The translations under genes and the position numbers were made by a program. Shown here one piece after another: positions 21,602 to 33,800 of a stretch of DNA of 64,000 nt. Positions within the stretch are counted from its first letter, which is position 1; each line of letters opens with the position of its first letter. Under the pieces are notes generated by a model. The model did no database searches. It had not been told where the DNA came from and was given only the letters and a program-made list of their open reading frames with translations. Source of the DNA: Owenia fusiformis (lineage: Eukaryota; Annelida; Polychaeta; Sabellida; Oweniidae); the NCBI GenBank assembly GCA_903813345.2, contig CAIIXF020000005.1, forward strand, positions 29,145,375-29,209,374, read 5' to 3'.

Positions 21602-22013
21602 TGACGTCATATAGAAAAGATATTAGACATGATGGCATCACGAAATGGCGGACACGTGGCAGTTTTGAGCTAAAAATATTGTCGTTTCTTTTATGAAAAC
21701 CATGGGTCGGATATTTACCAGGTATGCCGATTTGACTAGATCATGAGTTTATCTTTATATGTGTGAAGTTTCGGTGAAATTCATACTAAACATCGATGCC
21801 TATAAGCGCCCCCCGTTTTTATCAAAATCGGGGGGCGTTTAACCGCTATCTAAATCATGTCAGTAGAATCTAAGACTTGGCGTGTGCTTAGAATGAATGT
21901 TGATCTAGTCAAATCAAACACGTTTGTGAAAAATAAATCAATAAAGCACGAAATATAGAAGATAATCTCTCAAAATCAAACATCTAATGCTGAATGGCCT
22001 AATTGTGACGTCA
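21602..22013 (+). promoter_or_regulatory. Candidate ER-stress response elements upstream of DNAJB9
   Basis: Two perfect palindromes TGACGTCA (21602-21609 and 22006-22013) and ACACGTGGC (21652-21660; inverse GCCACGTGT) lie 90-500 bp upstream of the DNAJB9 start. CRE-like TGACGTCA and (G)CCACGTG are the cores bound by ATF6/XBP1-type bZIP factors, and vertebrate DNAJB9 is an XBP1 target (family knowledge). The transcription start is not known, so this is inference. Confidence 0.4.
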
Positions 22014-22102
22014 CTACAACATAGAATCCATCCGGTGATCGCAAATCATCAATTGAGAGCCATGCTGATTTTCTGTGTTTCATGTATTTTTCAGGTTTCA
22101 CC

Positions 22103-24646
22103 ATGAAGTGTGATACATATGTAATACTAGGGACATTCTATGGTATAGCAGTCATCCTAGACTCAACATTAGGAAAGAAATCCAAAGACTATTATGAACT
22201 GCTAGGTGTAAAAAGAACTGCAAGTGAAAAAGAAATTAAAAAAGCATTTAGAAAGTTAGCTGTTAAATATCACCCAGATAAAAATAAAGATGATCCAAAG
22301 GCAGCAGAGGAAACATTTATAGAAATAGCAAAAGGTATTAAAGCATGATTTTTGGTATGATTATTTAAAAATGTTGACTGAATCAATGTGAATATGTAGA
22401 ATTCAAATCTGATTATAAATTCTTTGTCATATTTTGGGTTGAATCCAGTTGATTTTTAATCATTTGTTATTTGTTGTAGAAAAAGCATCCCCATCTTAAT
22501 TCCCCTTTTTAATGGTAAACCTGTTACCATATATTCTGAAAGTGAAAAAAAGTTTAAAACAAAATACATTGTCCATAAATCTACATCTCTATTTCCAGCC
22601 TATGAGGTTCTATCAGACAAAGACAAAAGGAGACAGTATGATCAATTTGGAGAAAGTGCATTTGAAAATGGAGGCCAAGGATATGGTGGACAAGGATTTG
22701 ATTTCAACTTTGATGATTTCTTCAAAGGATTTGACTCACACTTTGAACATCATAACACTGCTCATAATGGCCGAGGGCACTTCGATGACTTCGATAGTTT
22801 CTTTAATTTTGATAATCTCTTCGATGATGATGACTTTGGTGGGTTTGGGGATGATGATGATCATTTCGGAGGTGGAAATGGATTCCATTATGATTTTGGT
22901 GGTGATGATTTGTTCGCCAGTATGGACGATATGTTTGGAGATCACCATCACCATAACTTCCACCAAGAGGTGCATAATAACCACCACCAGCAAGCCCACC
23001 AAGCACATGCCAGAGCTCAAACTGTACATAGGCAAAGTCAATCAAGCCATTCAGGTATGTATTGTGTCTCTCATTAAATAATCCGTGAAGTGATTTTGAT
23101 GGCATTGCTGTTTGTGATAGAAACTGGCTACCCCAATGATTGTACGGACACAGATGAAGTACAGTAAAACCTATATAATAGAGCCCCTCCTTTAGTAGAA
23201 CACTTTTTAAAGTTCAGATACGCATTACCTTATGTAGAATACACCTCTACAAGTGTGCGACGCATCCCAAGTGCACAGGTGCATTATGAATTAAAGATAT
23301 AGTTATTATCCCATCGAACGAAGTTCGGAGGGATATAGGGAACGCCTCCGTCCGTCCGTCCGTACGTACGTCCGTCCGGGCAATAACTCAAATACCGTTG
23401 GCCAGATTTTATTCATATTTTGTATACATATACCCTATGGGGGTAGAAGTTCTGCTCGAAAGCCGGTTTTCAAAATGGCCGCTCATTTAAAAATGGCGGC
23501 CATTTTAGTGCCGATTTTACAGTAATTTAGGTGCAATATGTAAAACTGTAATAGCAATATGTTTTAAATGTAAAAAAAATTATATAGGACATTAATAAAG
23601 CTAAAAATGTAGATATTAAAAAAGCACATGGCAGCCATCTTGAAAAATGGCGGCGTTTTCTCGTTATTTTACGATTTTTGCTGTAACTCGAAAAGTAGTG
23701 GAGCGATTTTGTTCATATTTGGTATGTGAATACTATAAGCATGGCACACTGTCTAATGACACTTTTGGTAGAAGGCGGCCATTTTGAAAAATTGCGGACA
23801 TTTTGAAAAATGGCCGCCATTTTAACTTATTTTACTAAATCTTGAAAAGTAGTGGAGCGATTTTGTTCATATTTGGTATGTGAATACGTATAAGCATGGC
23901 ACACTGTCTAATGACACTTTTGGTAGAGGGCGGTCATTTTTCAAAATGGCCGCCATGTTAACTTATTTTACTATAACTCGAAAAGTAGTAGAGCGATTTT
24001 GTTCATATTCGGTATGTGAATACTGTAAGCATGGCACACTGTCTAATGATACTTTTGGTAAAAGGCGGCCATTTTGAAAAATGGTGGACATTTTGAAAAA
24101 TGGCTGCCATTTTAACTTATTTTACTATAACTCGAAAAGTAGTGGAGCGATTTTGTTCATATTTGGTACGTGAATACGTATAAGCATGGCACACTGTCTA
24201 ATGACACTTTTGGTAGAAGGCGGCCATTTTTCAAAATGGCCGCCATTTTAACGTATTTTACTATAACTCGAAAAGTAGTGGAGCGATTTTGTTCATATTT
24301 GGTATGTGAATACTATAAGCATGGCACACTGTCTAATGACACTTTTGGAAGAAGGTGCCCCTTTTGAAAAATGTTCGATGGGATTCGCTACGCTTTGGCG
24401 TTGCCGTTGTTCTGGTTGAGAATGAGAATCAAGGCTATTATCTAGTCCTTTAAATACTAAGTGGACACTGGAGACTGGACATAACATACAGTAGGTGTAC
24501 AAAGAGCGATGCAGGTTTTCCTGTTCAACAATTGCTTTCATTAAGTACTTACATGCATTTTTTTTATATTTTCAGGAGGGAGAAGTTGTAAGACAGTTAC
24601 TCAAAGAGTTGGGAATATGGTGTCAACACATACTGTGTGTACTTAA
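22103..24646 (+). CDS. DNAJB9: DnaJ homolog subfamily B member 9 (ERdj4), ER-luminal J-protein
   Basis: Exons 22103-22334, 22599-23054 and 24576-24646 (TAA at 24644) give 252 aa, all junctions in phase. A 5' UTR intron acceptor (tttttcag) sits 9 bp before the chosen ATG. Residues 1-24 form a hydrophobic signal peptide. The J domain covers ~28-93 with the HPD motif at 57-59, which stimulates the ATPase of the ER Hsp70 BiP. A Gly/Phe/Asp-rich stretch ([10 protein letters not shown] ... [10 protein letters not shown]) follows. Residues ~195-225 are unusually His-rich ([20 protein letters not shown]). The C-terminal block [15 protein letters not shown] matches the conserved end of ERdj4. Known role: ER-associated degradation and IRE1 regulation. 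Intron 2 carries Helentron copy B. Candidate poly(A) signal aataaa near 25229. Confidence 0.95.
23160..23265 (+). mobile_element. Mariner/pogo-like MITE end fragment in DNAJB9 intron
   Basis: 'tacagtaaaacctatataat ... tagtagaacac' matches the end of the repeat at 10407. Only one end is convincing. Confidence 0.35.
23309..24415 (+). mobile_element. Helentron-like non-autonomous element, copy B, in DNAJB9 intron 2
   Basis: The 5' end is A|TCCCATCGAACGAAGTTCGG. The 3' end has GTTCGATGGGA, hairpin ACGC-tttg-GCGT, then CTGG|T. It has the same architecture as copy A. The interior holds (tccg)n at 23343-23378 and a tandem array (separate entry). It is in the same orientation as the host gene. Confidence 0.7.
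23690..24365. repeat. Tandem array (~145-bp units) inside Helentron copy B
   Basis: Five copies of 'aactcgaaaagtagtggagc' + 'gattttgttcatatttggta' + 'aagcatggcacactgtctaa' + 'ggcggccattttgaaaaatgg', starting near 23693, 23840, 23976, 24131 and 24262. Minisatellites inside Helitron-type elements are common. Confidence 0.88.
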
Positions 24647-27600
24647 GAGCTTTTATACTGTCCGTTCACAGCACAGTGTGTGCAGTATATAGTTATGAGC
24701 CTTCCATTGATTACTGTATAATTATTTTTATACATCATGATTCTGTTCATCTTGCTCTTGCAAGCCTCGGACTTATCCTCTTATAGAATGTCACGATTGA
24801 GTGTGAGTCGATGATGGATTCTAATTATTAGTGCCAATATACATACAGAAGGAGAAAGTGATGTTCCATATTTATGCATCATTTGTGGAAAATGCAGTTA
24901 TGTAAAAATAGACAAATTCGGTAAATTTTGCCACCTGTTGGCCATGATGTCATTCTTTTCAGAACAGAACTAGGATTAACCTATTGCTCATTTTCAAAAA
25001 CCTCTTTATTTTCTTTTACAAACATGGCTGCTCCAAATTACGATAGCCAATACCAGTATATCCTTGTTTCTGTGGTCCACCAAAAGTGGCCAGGATATAT
25101 TGGAAATGTGTATTGAATAAGTTGACCCCATGTAGAACAAACATGATAATGGGTCAATGAAAGTAATATACTAGTAATTTATATTCTTGGGAGAAAATAG
25201 ACAATGTGGCATGAACATCAAGTTTGGAATAAAAGGTGAAATGAGCAGTTCTACCCATGTCGGAACTTTACATTGTATTTGCATAAACATGTTTACGATT
25301 ATAATAATTAGTCACAAGGGTCAAGCAAGAATCAATTTCAGAAAATAAAATTTATTCATTTTGAAGGTAGATTGTAGAATTTTTCTCTGTATATTTTGAA
25401 CAAAATCCCAAATGAACATGTAGACATCAAAACAAATATATATTCAATTTTATTTACATTCTCACAATTTAGTTCTATAATACTGTATATTTTGAATGAC
25501 TTTAGTTCGAAAAGATAATTATTAGATGTAGTTGGTTAGTAGTTGTAGGTGGACATTGCAATATGCAGGGTACTCACCAGGATTATTGTTGTCAATTATA
25601 AAAATATTGAGTACACAAAATTCTGTAAATTCATTTTCAAACACTCAATTTCGTTTGTACTTCTGAACACCTCAAACTGAGAATTATAAAAAGGCATAAA
25701 TTTGGCATTATATTACTTGTTAAAAGACAAATTGAAGTGTTTCTTTGAAATCTGTATTGATAGCTGTTTATTTGTGGCTATATTTCATTAAAATAATTTT
25801 TTTGGAGCTGGGATTTTATTTTGTAATTTAAATTATGCAGATAATATTCATGTTCGCTTCCAAATTAATGTGTACTCAAGTGTGAAATTTGTGATGATTT
25901 GTCCAATCAGTCTTCATATTTATGTTTAAATCATTGTTGCGTGTTGCTGCTGCATCTAGAATTGTACATGTGCAATTGACATTGTCAGTTTCAATAAGCC
26001 AAAGCTGAAATTGTTCACCTCTAAGAAGGTCAACTGTACAAATAGTGAACTGAAATTGTCAACGAGAACATGATTAATGCTTTTCATCAGCTAAATTGAA
26101 GTTGATAACTTGATTTGAGGTTGACAATATCAGTCGCTTAACTGGGAGGTTAACAATTATATCCTAAGTGCAAATTATTTGTAAATGTGTTTGTATGTTA
26201 TATAAAGCTGTATATAGAATAGGTCATACATATTTATTTCAAAAAGATTTATTTTTAAGAAATGTTCAATGATTGAACGTAGCGCTATGCAGAAATATTT
26301 GGTTTTGTATAATCGAAGCAGGCTTTGATGAAAAAATAGATAAAATTATAGCCTAAATGAACAGGAAAAATACTATTACCAAATTACCAAAAAATATTTG
26401 GTGTCAAATAATTTAAAAATTCAAGATTGAGAAAGTTGAAATTAAAAAAGCAGGTACCCCTGAGGTTACTTGACCAAATGAATAACGTAATATTATTCTC
26501 AAAAGGTATAAATATTCCATTGATCTCTAATGAAAGTATTTTCTTTTCGTCGGAGGTCTATATTACTTAAAGTGCAGTAAATGTAAATATCAAACTATAT
26601 TTTAAATGAGTCTGCTGCATAAACAAAGATGGAAGTAAAAACACTCAAAGTTTCGTAAATATTTAATTCAAACAGAGTAGTATGAAATATTTCGTACACA
26701 TACTTTTCATCTTTGTTCATGCATAAGGATCATGTGTCTGAGGCAAGGACGCATTAAGAGTTACCGTATTCTCTCTAATGAGCGCAGTTTAAATGAGCGC
26801 ACATGTGACTTTTATGTTGAAAATGGTCTCAAGAAAATATGAAGTTTAATGCATTAGTTTGGATTATTTACACAAGCTATTGATTGATGATTATATTTAA
26901 TGCAGAGAAAGAAATACAGGAGCTGAAGAGGATGTCAACCTTAGTGATAACAGCTAGAAATATTTTAATTTGGAAACCGCACTGTGCACTTATTAGAGAG
27001 AATATAGTACTTTAAAGAGACACTGGATTTTCTCAGAACAAGGTCCCTTTAGTATGTTCACTGTCCAGTACTGCATTTTCACAAAAATGACCTATCATGT
27101 GTGCTATATTTTCCTATAGCCTACAAAGTACATAAAATTAAGAAGATAAGAATCTATATTCAAATCAATAAATAAATCTACCAGGGCCTTATTGAGAGAA
27201 ATTCCAGTTAAAGTTTGAAGATGCTCTATTGGATTGCCACTGACATACTATATCAATGTAAATGCATAATTCAGTATTATGTAAAATCTGTAAATGAAGT
27301 CAAACAGGTGTCCACTATTTGGTAGACAAATAAAAATCTAAGATAAGAATTTATAAATGAATAGTTGCTGTTAGTCTTTGAGTCCCCACCAATCATCATC
27401 CTGTAGCTGATTTATAAAAGTCAATTTGTAACTGAAATTATCTATTGATAGTGACGATTAAAATCAAAAAAGCTAATTTAGATTCTACTATTTATTAGTA
27501 TTTTATTTTTTATATTTATACAGCTGGATCACACGTAACTTAACCTGTAAGTCTGTTTAGGTGATCTTATTTGTTACATCCATTAATATTCAATTCTATT

Positions 27601-27832
27601 CCAATTCAATACAATTCTTTATGCATCACATTAGGATAAATTGAAATGCTGTCCATTCATTATTCAAAATTCACAATCTGAATTGTCAGTAGTTTATTTA
27701 TAGTACTTCTTTATCAATAAAAAATGATTTTCGAAGAATTTAGAAAAATATCTTGATGTCCAACTCATTTGGATTAGCCAATTGTCTTAAAGAAGTGCTG
27801 CCACGTAAATGCTAATGCTCTAGACCTCGTTT
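24647..27832. other. Intergenic region between convergent DNAJB9 and NOL8
   Basis: AT-rich. The left part is presumably DNAJB9 3' UTR, and the right end holds a candidate NOL8 poly(A) signal (AATAAA on the minus strand, tttatt at 27693-27698). One MITE (26764-27007) is present. No other gene or RNA is supported. Confidence 0.6.
26764..27007. mobile_element. TA-flanked MITE (mariner-like)
   Basis: The ends are CCGTATTCTCTCTAATGAGCGC and the inverse of CTATATTCTCTCTAATAAGTGC, each bordered by TA. 244 bp, no coding capacity. Confidence 0.7.
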
Positions 27833-30800
27833 CTAGAAGCTCCTCCTGGATGGTGTTCCTCTCCCTCGTCCTCTACCACGTCCTCGTTGATTCTCTCGAC
27901 CCCGCGTCACTCTCACCTGTCTTACTGCCCTCTTGTGGCGGGTCCTGTATGCCTGGAATAAGTTCACACAATTAACAAACATTTCAAATCAATATCCTGA
28001 AATAAAAACATAAAATATGCAGTATTAAAATGCTTCTAAAATCATAAGATAAACTTATTTCTGATATTTTAATCTTTTAACTCGAACCTTTACATAATGG
28101 GTTTGCATACTGATGCCCCGAGAAGACAAATAAACATAAAAGGCATTTAGCCACCTTAATCTCACTAAAAAGTAGTCCAAGATGTCAGGGCACACTAGCC
28201 ACCTTAAGCTTGCTAGGTAACTTCTACTCTGTCTGACCCCACTAGCCACCTTAAGTTTGCTAACTCACCTCTACTCTGTCTGGGCGTTTCTCCAACCAGT
28301 TCTCCTTTAATGCATCCTTGTCTTCAACAGGATGAAAGTAGGAGTGGCAATCTGAAAATATTGAGATATTCTTTATTTGGAAACATTTAAAAGGAAACAC
28401 TATTCTTATACAACCAGGACCATGGGGTTGTTGAGATATCTAAATTTTCCCTTTTCTTAATTTTTCTAATATTTGGACAATTTAGATTTGATTGACAACA
28501 ATAGAGCAAATTGATGGTGATCTTTAACATAGCAATGCAAAAATTACCTTGGAGTCGCTCGTCATTTTCAAAATAAAAGAAAGTGGTTGTCATTGTTGTT
28601 GTTTTGGATTCTGTCTTGGTTTCCTGCTCGTCACCTCTGAAAATACAAGGCACTTAACATCAAAATATGTCACCACTTGATAAATATAAAAGTACAACAC
28701 TTAGTCGCAGATGCTAAACAGACCAGTCACAAAAATGGTGGCTTAATGATATGTTACCACTTCTTGGTGGTGGTATAAAACAATAGAGCGCTATCTACCA
28801 GCTCCAAAGATGCATAAAGCAATTTCGTGATTGGCTTAAAGCCCTGGAACTGAGAAGGGAAGATTGCCTAACCATTTTGACAAGATTTTCGCATGATAAT
28901 TAAGTAAACTTTCAGTGAATACTTTAAAATCAAAATATAAGAATTTTGGGAGCATCTGGACAAATCTTATGAATCCATCAGACATTTGTTTTAAAAGTTT
29001 TTATATGCAGAAAAGGTGGATACAAAATATGTGGATGAGTTTATTTGAATGCTGATAGGATATGAAAAGGTGTACATATGTAATAATATGTTAGTCTCTA
29101 TCCCCTATCATATTCCTGATTTGCACCCTTAGGGTAAATAGATATTTCTAGACCACTGAATTGCATGTACCACCAAGGATGGTTTCACACAGTACTTTCA
29201 GATGTGACTGAATTGTGGATATAAAATGTGTGGGAGAGTGTACTTGAATGGTGATGGAATCAGAAAAAGTGTACATATGTAATATGTTAGTCTTGATTCC
29301 TAATCATTTTTGCAATGGTAATGGTACTAAGAGTCAGATTTGACTGAGTTGTGGATATAAAATGTGTGGGAGAGTGTACTTGAATGGTGATGGAATCAGA
29401 AAAAGTGTACATATGTAATATGTTAGTCTTGATTCCTAATCATTTTTGCAATGGTAATGGTACTAAGAGTCAGATTTGACTGAGTTGTGGATATAAAATG
29501 TGTGGGAGAGTGTACTTGAATGGTGATGGAATCAGAAAAAGTGTACATATGTAATATGTTAGTCTTGATTCCTAATCATTTTTGCAATGGTAATGGTACT
29601 AAGAGTCAGATTTGACTGAGTTGTGGATATAAAATGTGTGGGAGAGTGTACTTGAATGGTGATGGAATCAGAAAAAGTGTACATATGTAATATGTTAGTC
29701 TTGATTCCTAATCATTTTTGCAATGGTAATGGTACTAAGAGTCAGATTTGACTGAGTTGTGGATATAAAATGTGTGGGAGAGTGTACTTGAATGGTGATG
29801 GAATCAGAAAAAGTGTACATATGTAATATGTTAGTCTTGATTCCTAATCATTTTTGCAATGGTAATGGTACTAAGAGTCAGATTTGACTGAGTTGTGGAT
29901 ATAAAATGTGTGGGAGAGTGTACTTGAATGGTGATGGAATCAGAAAAAGTGTACATATGTAATATGTTAGTCTTGATTCCTAATCATTTTTGCAATGGTA
30001 ATGGTACTAAGAGTCAGATTTGACTGAGTTGTGGATATAAAATGTGTGGGAGAGTGTACTTGAATGGTGATGGAATCAGAAAAAGTGTACATATGTAATA
30101 TGTTAGTCTTGATTCCTAATCATTTTTGCAATGGTAATGGTACTAAGACTCAGATTTGACTGAGTTGTGGATATAAAATGTGTGGGAGAGTGTACTTGAA
30201 TGGTGATGGAATCAGAAAAAGTGTACATATGTAATATGTTAGTCTTGATTCCTAATCATTTTTGCAATGGTAATGGTACTAAGAGTCAGATTTGACTGAG
30301 TTGTGGATATAAAATGTGTGGGAGAGTGTACTTGAATGGTGATGGAATCAGAAAAAGTGTACATATGTAATATGTTAGTCTGATTCCTAATCATTTTTGC
30401 AATGGTAATGGTACTAAGAGTCAGATTTGACTGAGTTGTGGATATAAAACGTGTGGGAGAGTGTACTTGAATGGTGATGGAATCAGAAAAAGTGTACATA
30501 TGTAATATGTTAGTCTTGATTCCTAATCATTTTTGCAATGGTAATGGTACTAAGAGTCAGATTTGACTGAGTTGTGGATATAAAATGTGTGGGAGAGTGT
30601 ACTTGAATGGTGATGGAATCAGAAAAAGTGTACATATGTAATATGTTAGTCTTGATTCCTAATCATTTTTGCAATGGTAATGGTACTAAGACTCAGATTT
30701 GCCTGAGTTGTGGATATAAAATGTGTGGAAGAGTGTACTCGAATGGTGATGGAATCAGAAAAAGTGTACATATGGAATATGTTAGTCTCGATTCCTAATC

Positions 30801-33800
30801 ATTTTTGCAATGGTAATGGTACTAAGAGTCAGATTTGACTGAGTTGTGGATATAAAATGTGTGGAAGAGTGTACTTGAATGGTGATGGAATCAGAAAAAG
30901 TGTACATATGTAATATGTTAGTCTGATTCACTAATTTCATTATATTGATAAATCATGAATATAATGATGATTATTCCATAATAACATGTTTTCCCTGGGA
31001 AAATAACAGGGAATAAAAGTGTTATTTGAAAAATCCCGTATCAGATCCCGTATCAGCCAAAATCCCGTATTGGATCCTGTATCAGCAAAAATCCCGTATC
31101 AGATCCCGTATCAGAAATATTCCCGGTAATTTCTCTTGAGTTTTACGCTTTTCGTCTAGCACATCTCTACAGGAAGTAAAAAAATCGTTTGGAAAATTGA
31201 AATTATTGAAATTATTATCATCTAGTTTACGTCTATTACTGTGACAAAGGTCTATTACTGTGACAAATATGTCTAGGTATGCAACAGAGGATGTTGATGA
31301 CTTCATTAAAATTGAAAAAAAAATATTATGAAATAAATAGGTTATTGATGGTCGTGATGGAATATGGATTTTATTCCGAGGGAAAATATGATATTGGCCA
31401 AGGAAAATATCATATTGACCGAGGGCGATAGCCCGAGTGTCAATATGATATTTTCTGAGGCCAATATCATATTTTCTCAAGGAATAAAATCCATATTCCC
31501 TCCCATTAAATAACCTCTATATATTGAATAGCATTTAAATGTCCTTAATGTGGATCTACCATAAAAATAGATAATATTTACACTTTATTTGCAGATGTTG
31601 CATCATCTTCATCTTCATCACTGCTGCTATCATAGGAGAATGGGTTAGATTGCCATGGTAACATAGTGGATGCTGTTGTACCACTCTGTCTTGATTCAAC
31701 TTCTGCTACAATATAATTTAGGATATTAGGTTTGGGATAATGATATTTATTACTAGGTTTCACAAAGTAATGGAGACATTCTTTGATTTTCATGGGGATT
31801 TTTTTTCTTTGCGATAATGTACATGTATGTTAATGTATGCGTATGAAAATGCAGATGACATTGGCCTACCTTAATCAGTTCCAAGTCATAAATTTCAGCT
31901 TATTTGTTTCCCTAATATTGCTACTGACTTATATTGATATACTTACATGTATTTGGATCACTGTCTTTTTCACGACAAACATTTAACCTTTGTCAATAAT
32001 GTCTTGTTTCCATTTAGTTTTATAACATTTGATTGTTCTCTATCTACTTGTATTTGATCTTGTTCTTTTGTTACTTTTCACTTTTTACTTACAATGGGTA
32101 CATGTGCTTTATATGCTTCTTAAAACAGACATACCTGTACTGGATGAATCCTTCATAAGGGAATCACTCGCCGCCGTAACATTTCCTTCATCATCTTTAT
32201 CACCCGCATCCCCTCCAGACGAAAATGCTGAAAGGAAACTGAATGGTGTGTTTTGTCCCTGCTGGATGGATTCCTTCAAATTGTCTTGCACCTCAAAGTA
32301 CTTTTCAGTGGATACCTCAGGAAGGGTTTCTTCTTCTTCTGGTTCAGTGGCTGCTTCTAGAGCTGCTTTGTCCTTGGCCCTAGCTGCTTTAGATCTATGA
32401 AGACACATATTATATCAGATGATTTATATGCTAATGACCAGCGTTTTTTCAGATATTTATATTCCTTATATTTGAAATGTCTGTAAATGTTTGGATCGAA
32501 CAATGACTACTTATATGACTCAATGATTCATTTTAGTCTGACAATAACGTTGTTTTAACCTTGTCAAAGTTTATTATTTGAATTATGAAATAAATGATTA
32601 TAAAAATTTGATTCATGCTCCTTTATTTGAGCTACTGATGTTGGAACTTCGGGGTTAGGCCTGATCAGACATGACATAAATCATTACAAATACAATGTAC
32701 AGAGTGATGCAAGTAAATTAGAATAAAATGGAACACTAACTTCAAAAGAGTAAAGTGTAAAAGTAGTACTAAAGTAAAATACAAACTTTGAGGTTGTAAC
32801 ATCTCTCTTTATCTCAAACTTCTGATGCTCTTCTTTGGTAGGGTCAAATCTTGGTGCTGAGAAACTACTGCAAATAGAAAACTCAATAAATGAGCATTAT
32901 TATTGAAGAAATGTAGTTTGAATTACCACATTAGGCCAGGAGCATGTATCCTTCACATTATAGTTTCTGTGCTTATTTTACATTTTTGTGCAATGTATAA
33001 GCTTTTATGCAATGCATGTATACATGCTTATTTCTGCATGATTCAGATAATGTATACACTAATTAATAATTCCAAACTACATGAAGTTGTAAAAAACAGA
33101 TAACAAATCACTTATAGTTTTGAATTTTACATTATTTTAGAAATAACAAGGAAATGGTAGAATATAGTGTAACTATCTTTTTTGTCCTATGATCAAAAAG
33201 CAATGCAGGGTATTGGAGAGGATTTCATGTAAAACCTTTTTTTAAAATTATGATCATAAAAGGTGTTGAATGATGGAGTCTGGAAAATGAGGTGTCAACC
33301 TAAAATATCAAAATGAGTAGAAAGAGAGCCTTAGGCGATGATGTTATGTCATTTAGAGTTCAAAAGTGCATTTTATTTCATAAACATTGAATCAATGCCA
33401 TCCACATCAGATATATAACTCAAACTGTGAATGACCTTTTTGATGAACTATCGATTGATGACAAAATTGGAACTACCCCTGAAGCTGTCAAAAGACTACC
33501 ATCTCAACATGACTGACCAGGTATCGTGTTTGTAGCCTTGACATCACAGAGAGATAAAATATGTATACTGAAATCGAAACATCAGCTCAGACACTCTGCA
33601 AAATACCACAATGTTTATATTGACATCAGGAAATCTAGGGAACAACTACAGCAGGAATATTTAGTGCGCTCTCTCAGGAAAATAACCTGTCCTCCAAAAT
33701 GACTACCACCCACCCACCCCAAATATTAGGGCTATGGAGGAATTATACACAATGCTAAGAAACTGTCATGTGTATTTTCCCTGGGTCACTGTACTACAGT

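Noticed and set aside
22736-23105. Minus-strand frames over DNAJB9 exon 2 (~100 codons)
   Set aside because: Shadows of the Gly/Asp/His-rich DNAJB9 exon.
30239-30499. 86-codon frame in the satellite
   Set aside because: Produced by the 136-bp repeat period interrupted by a 2-bp deletion; no reason to think it is translated.
29213-30945. CRISPR-like array
   Set aside because: Units are contiguous 136-bp copies without unique spacers, in animal DNA.
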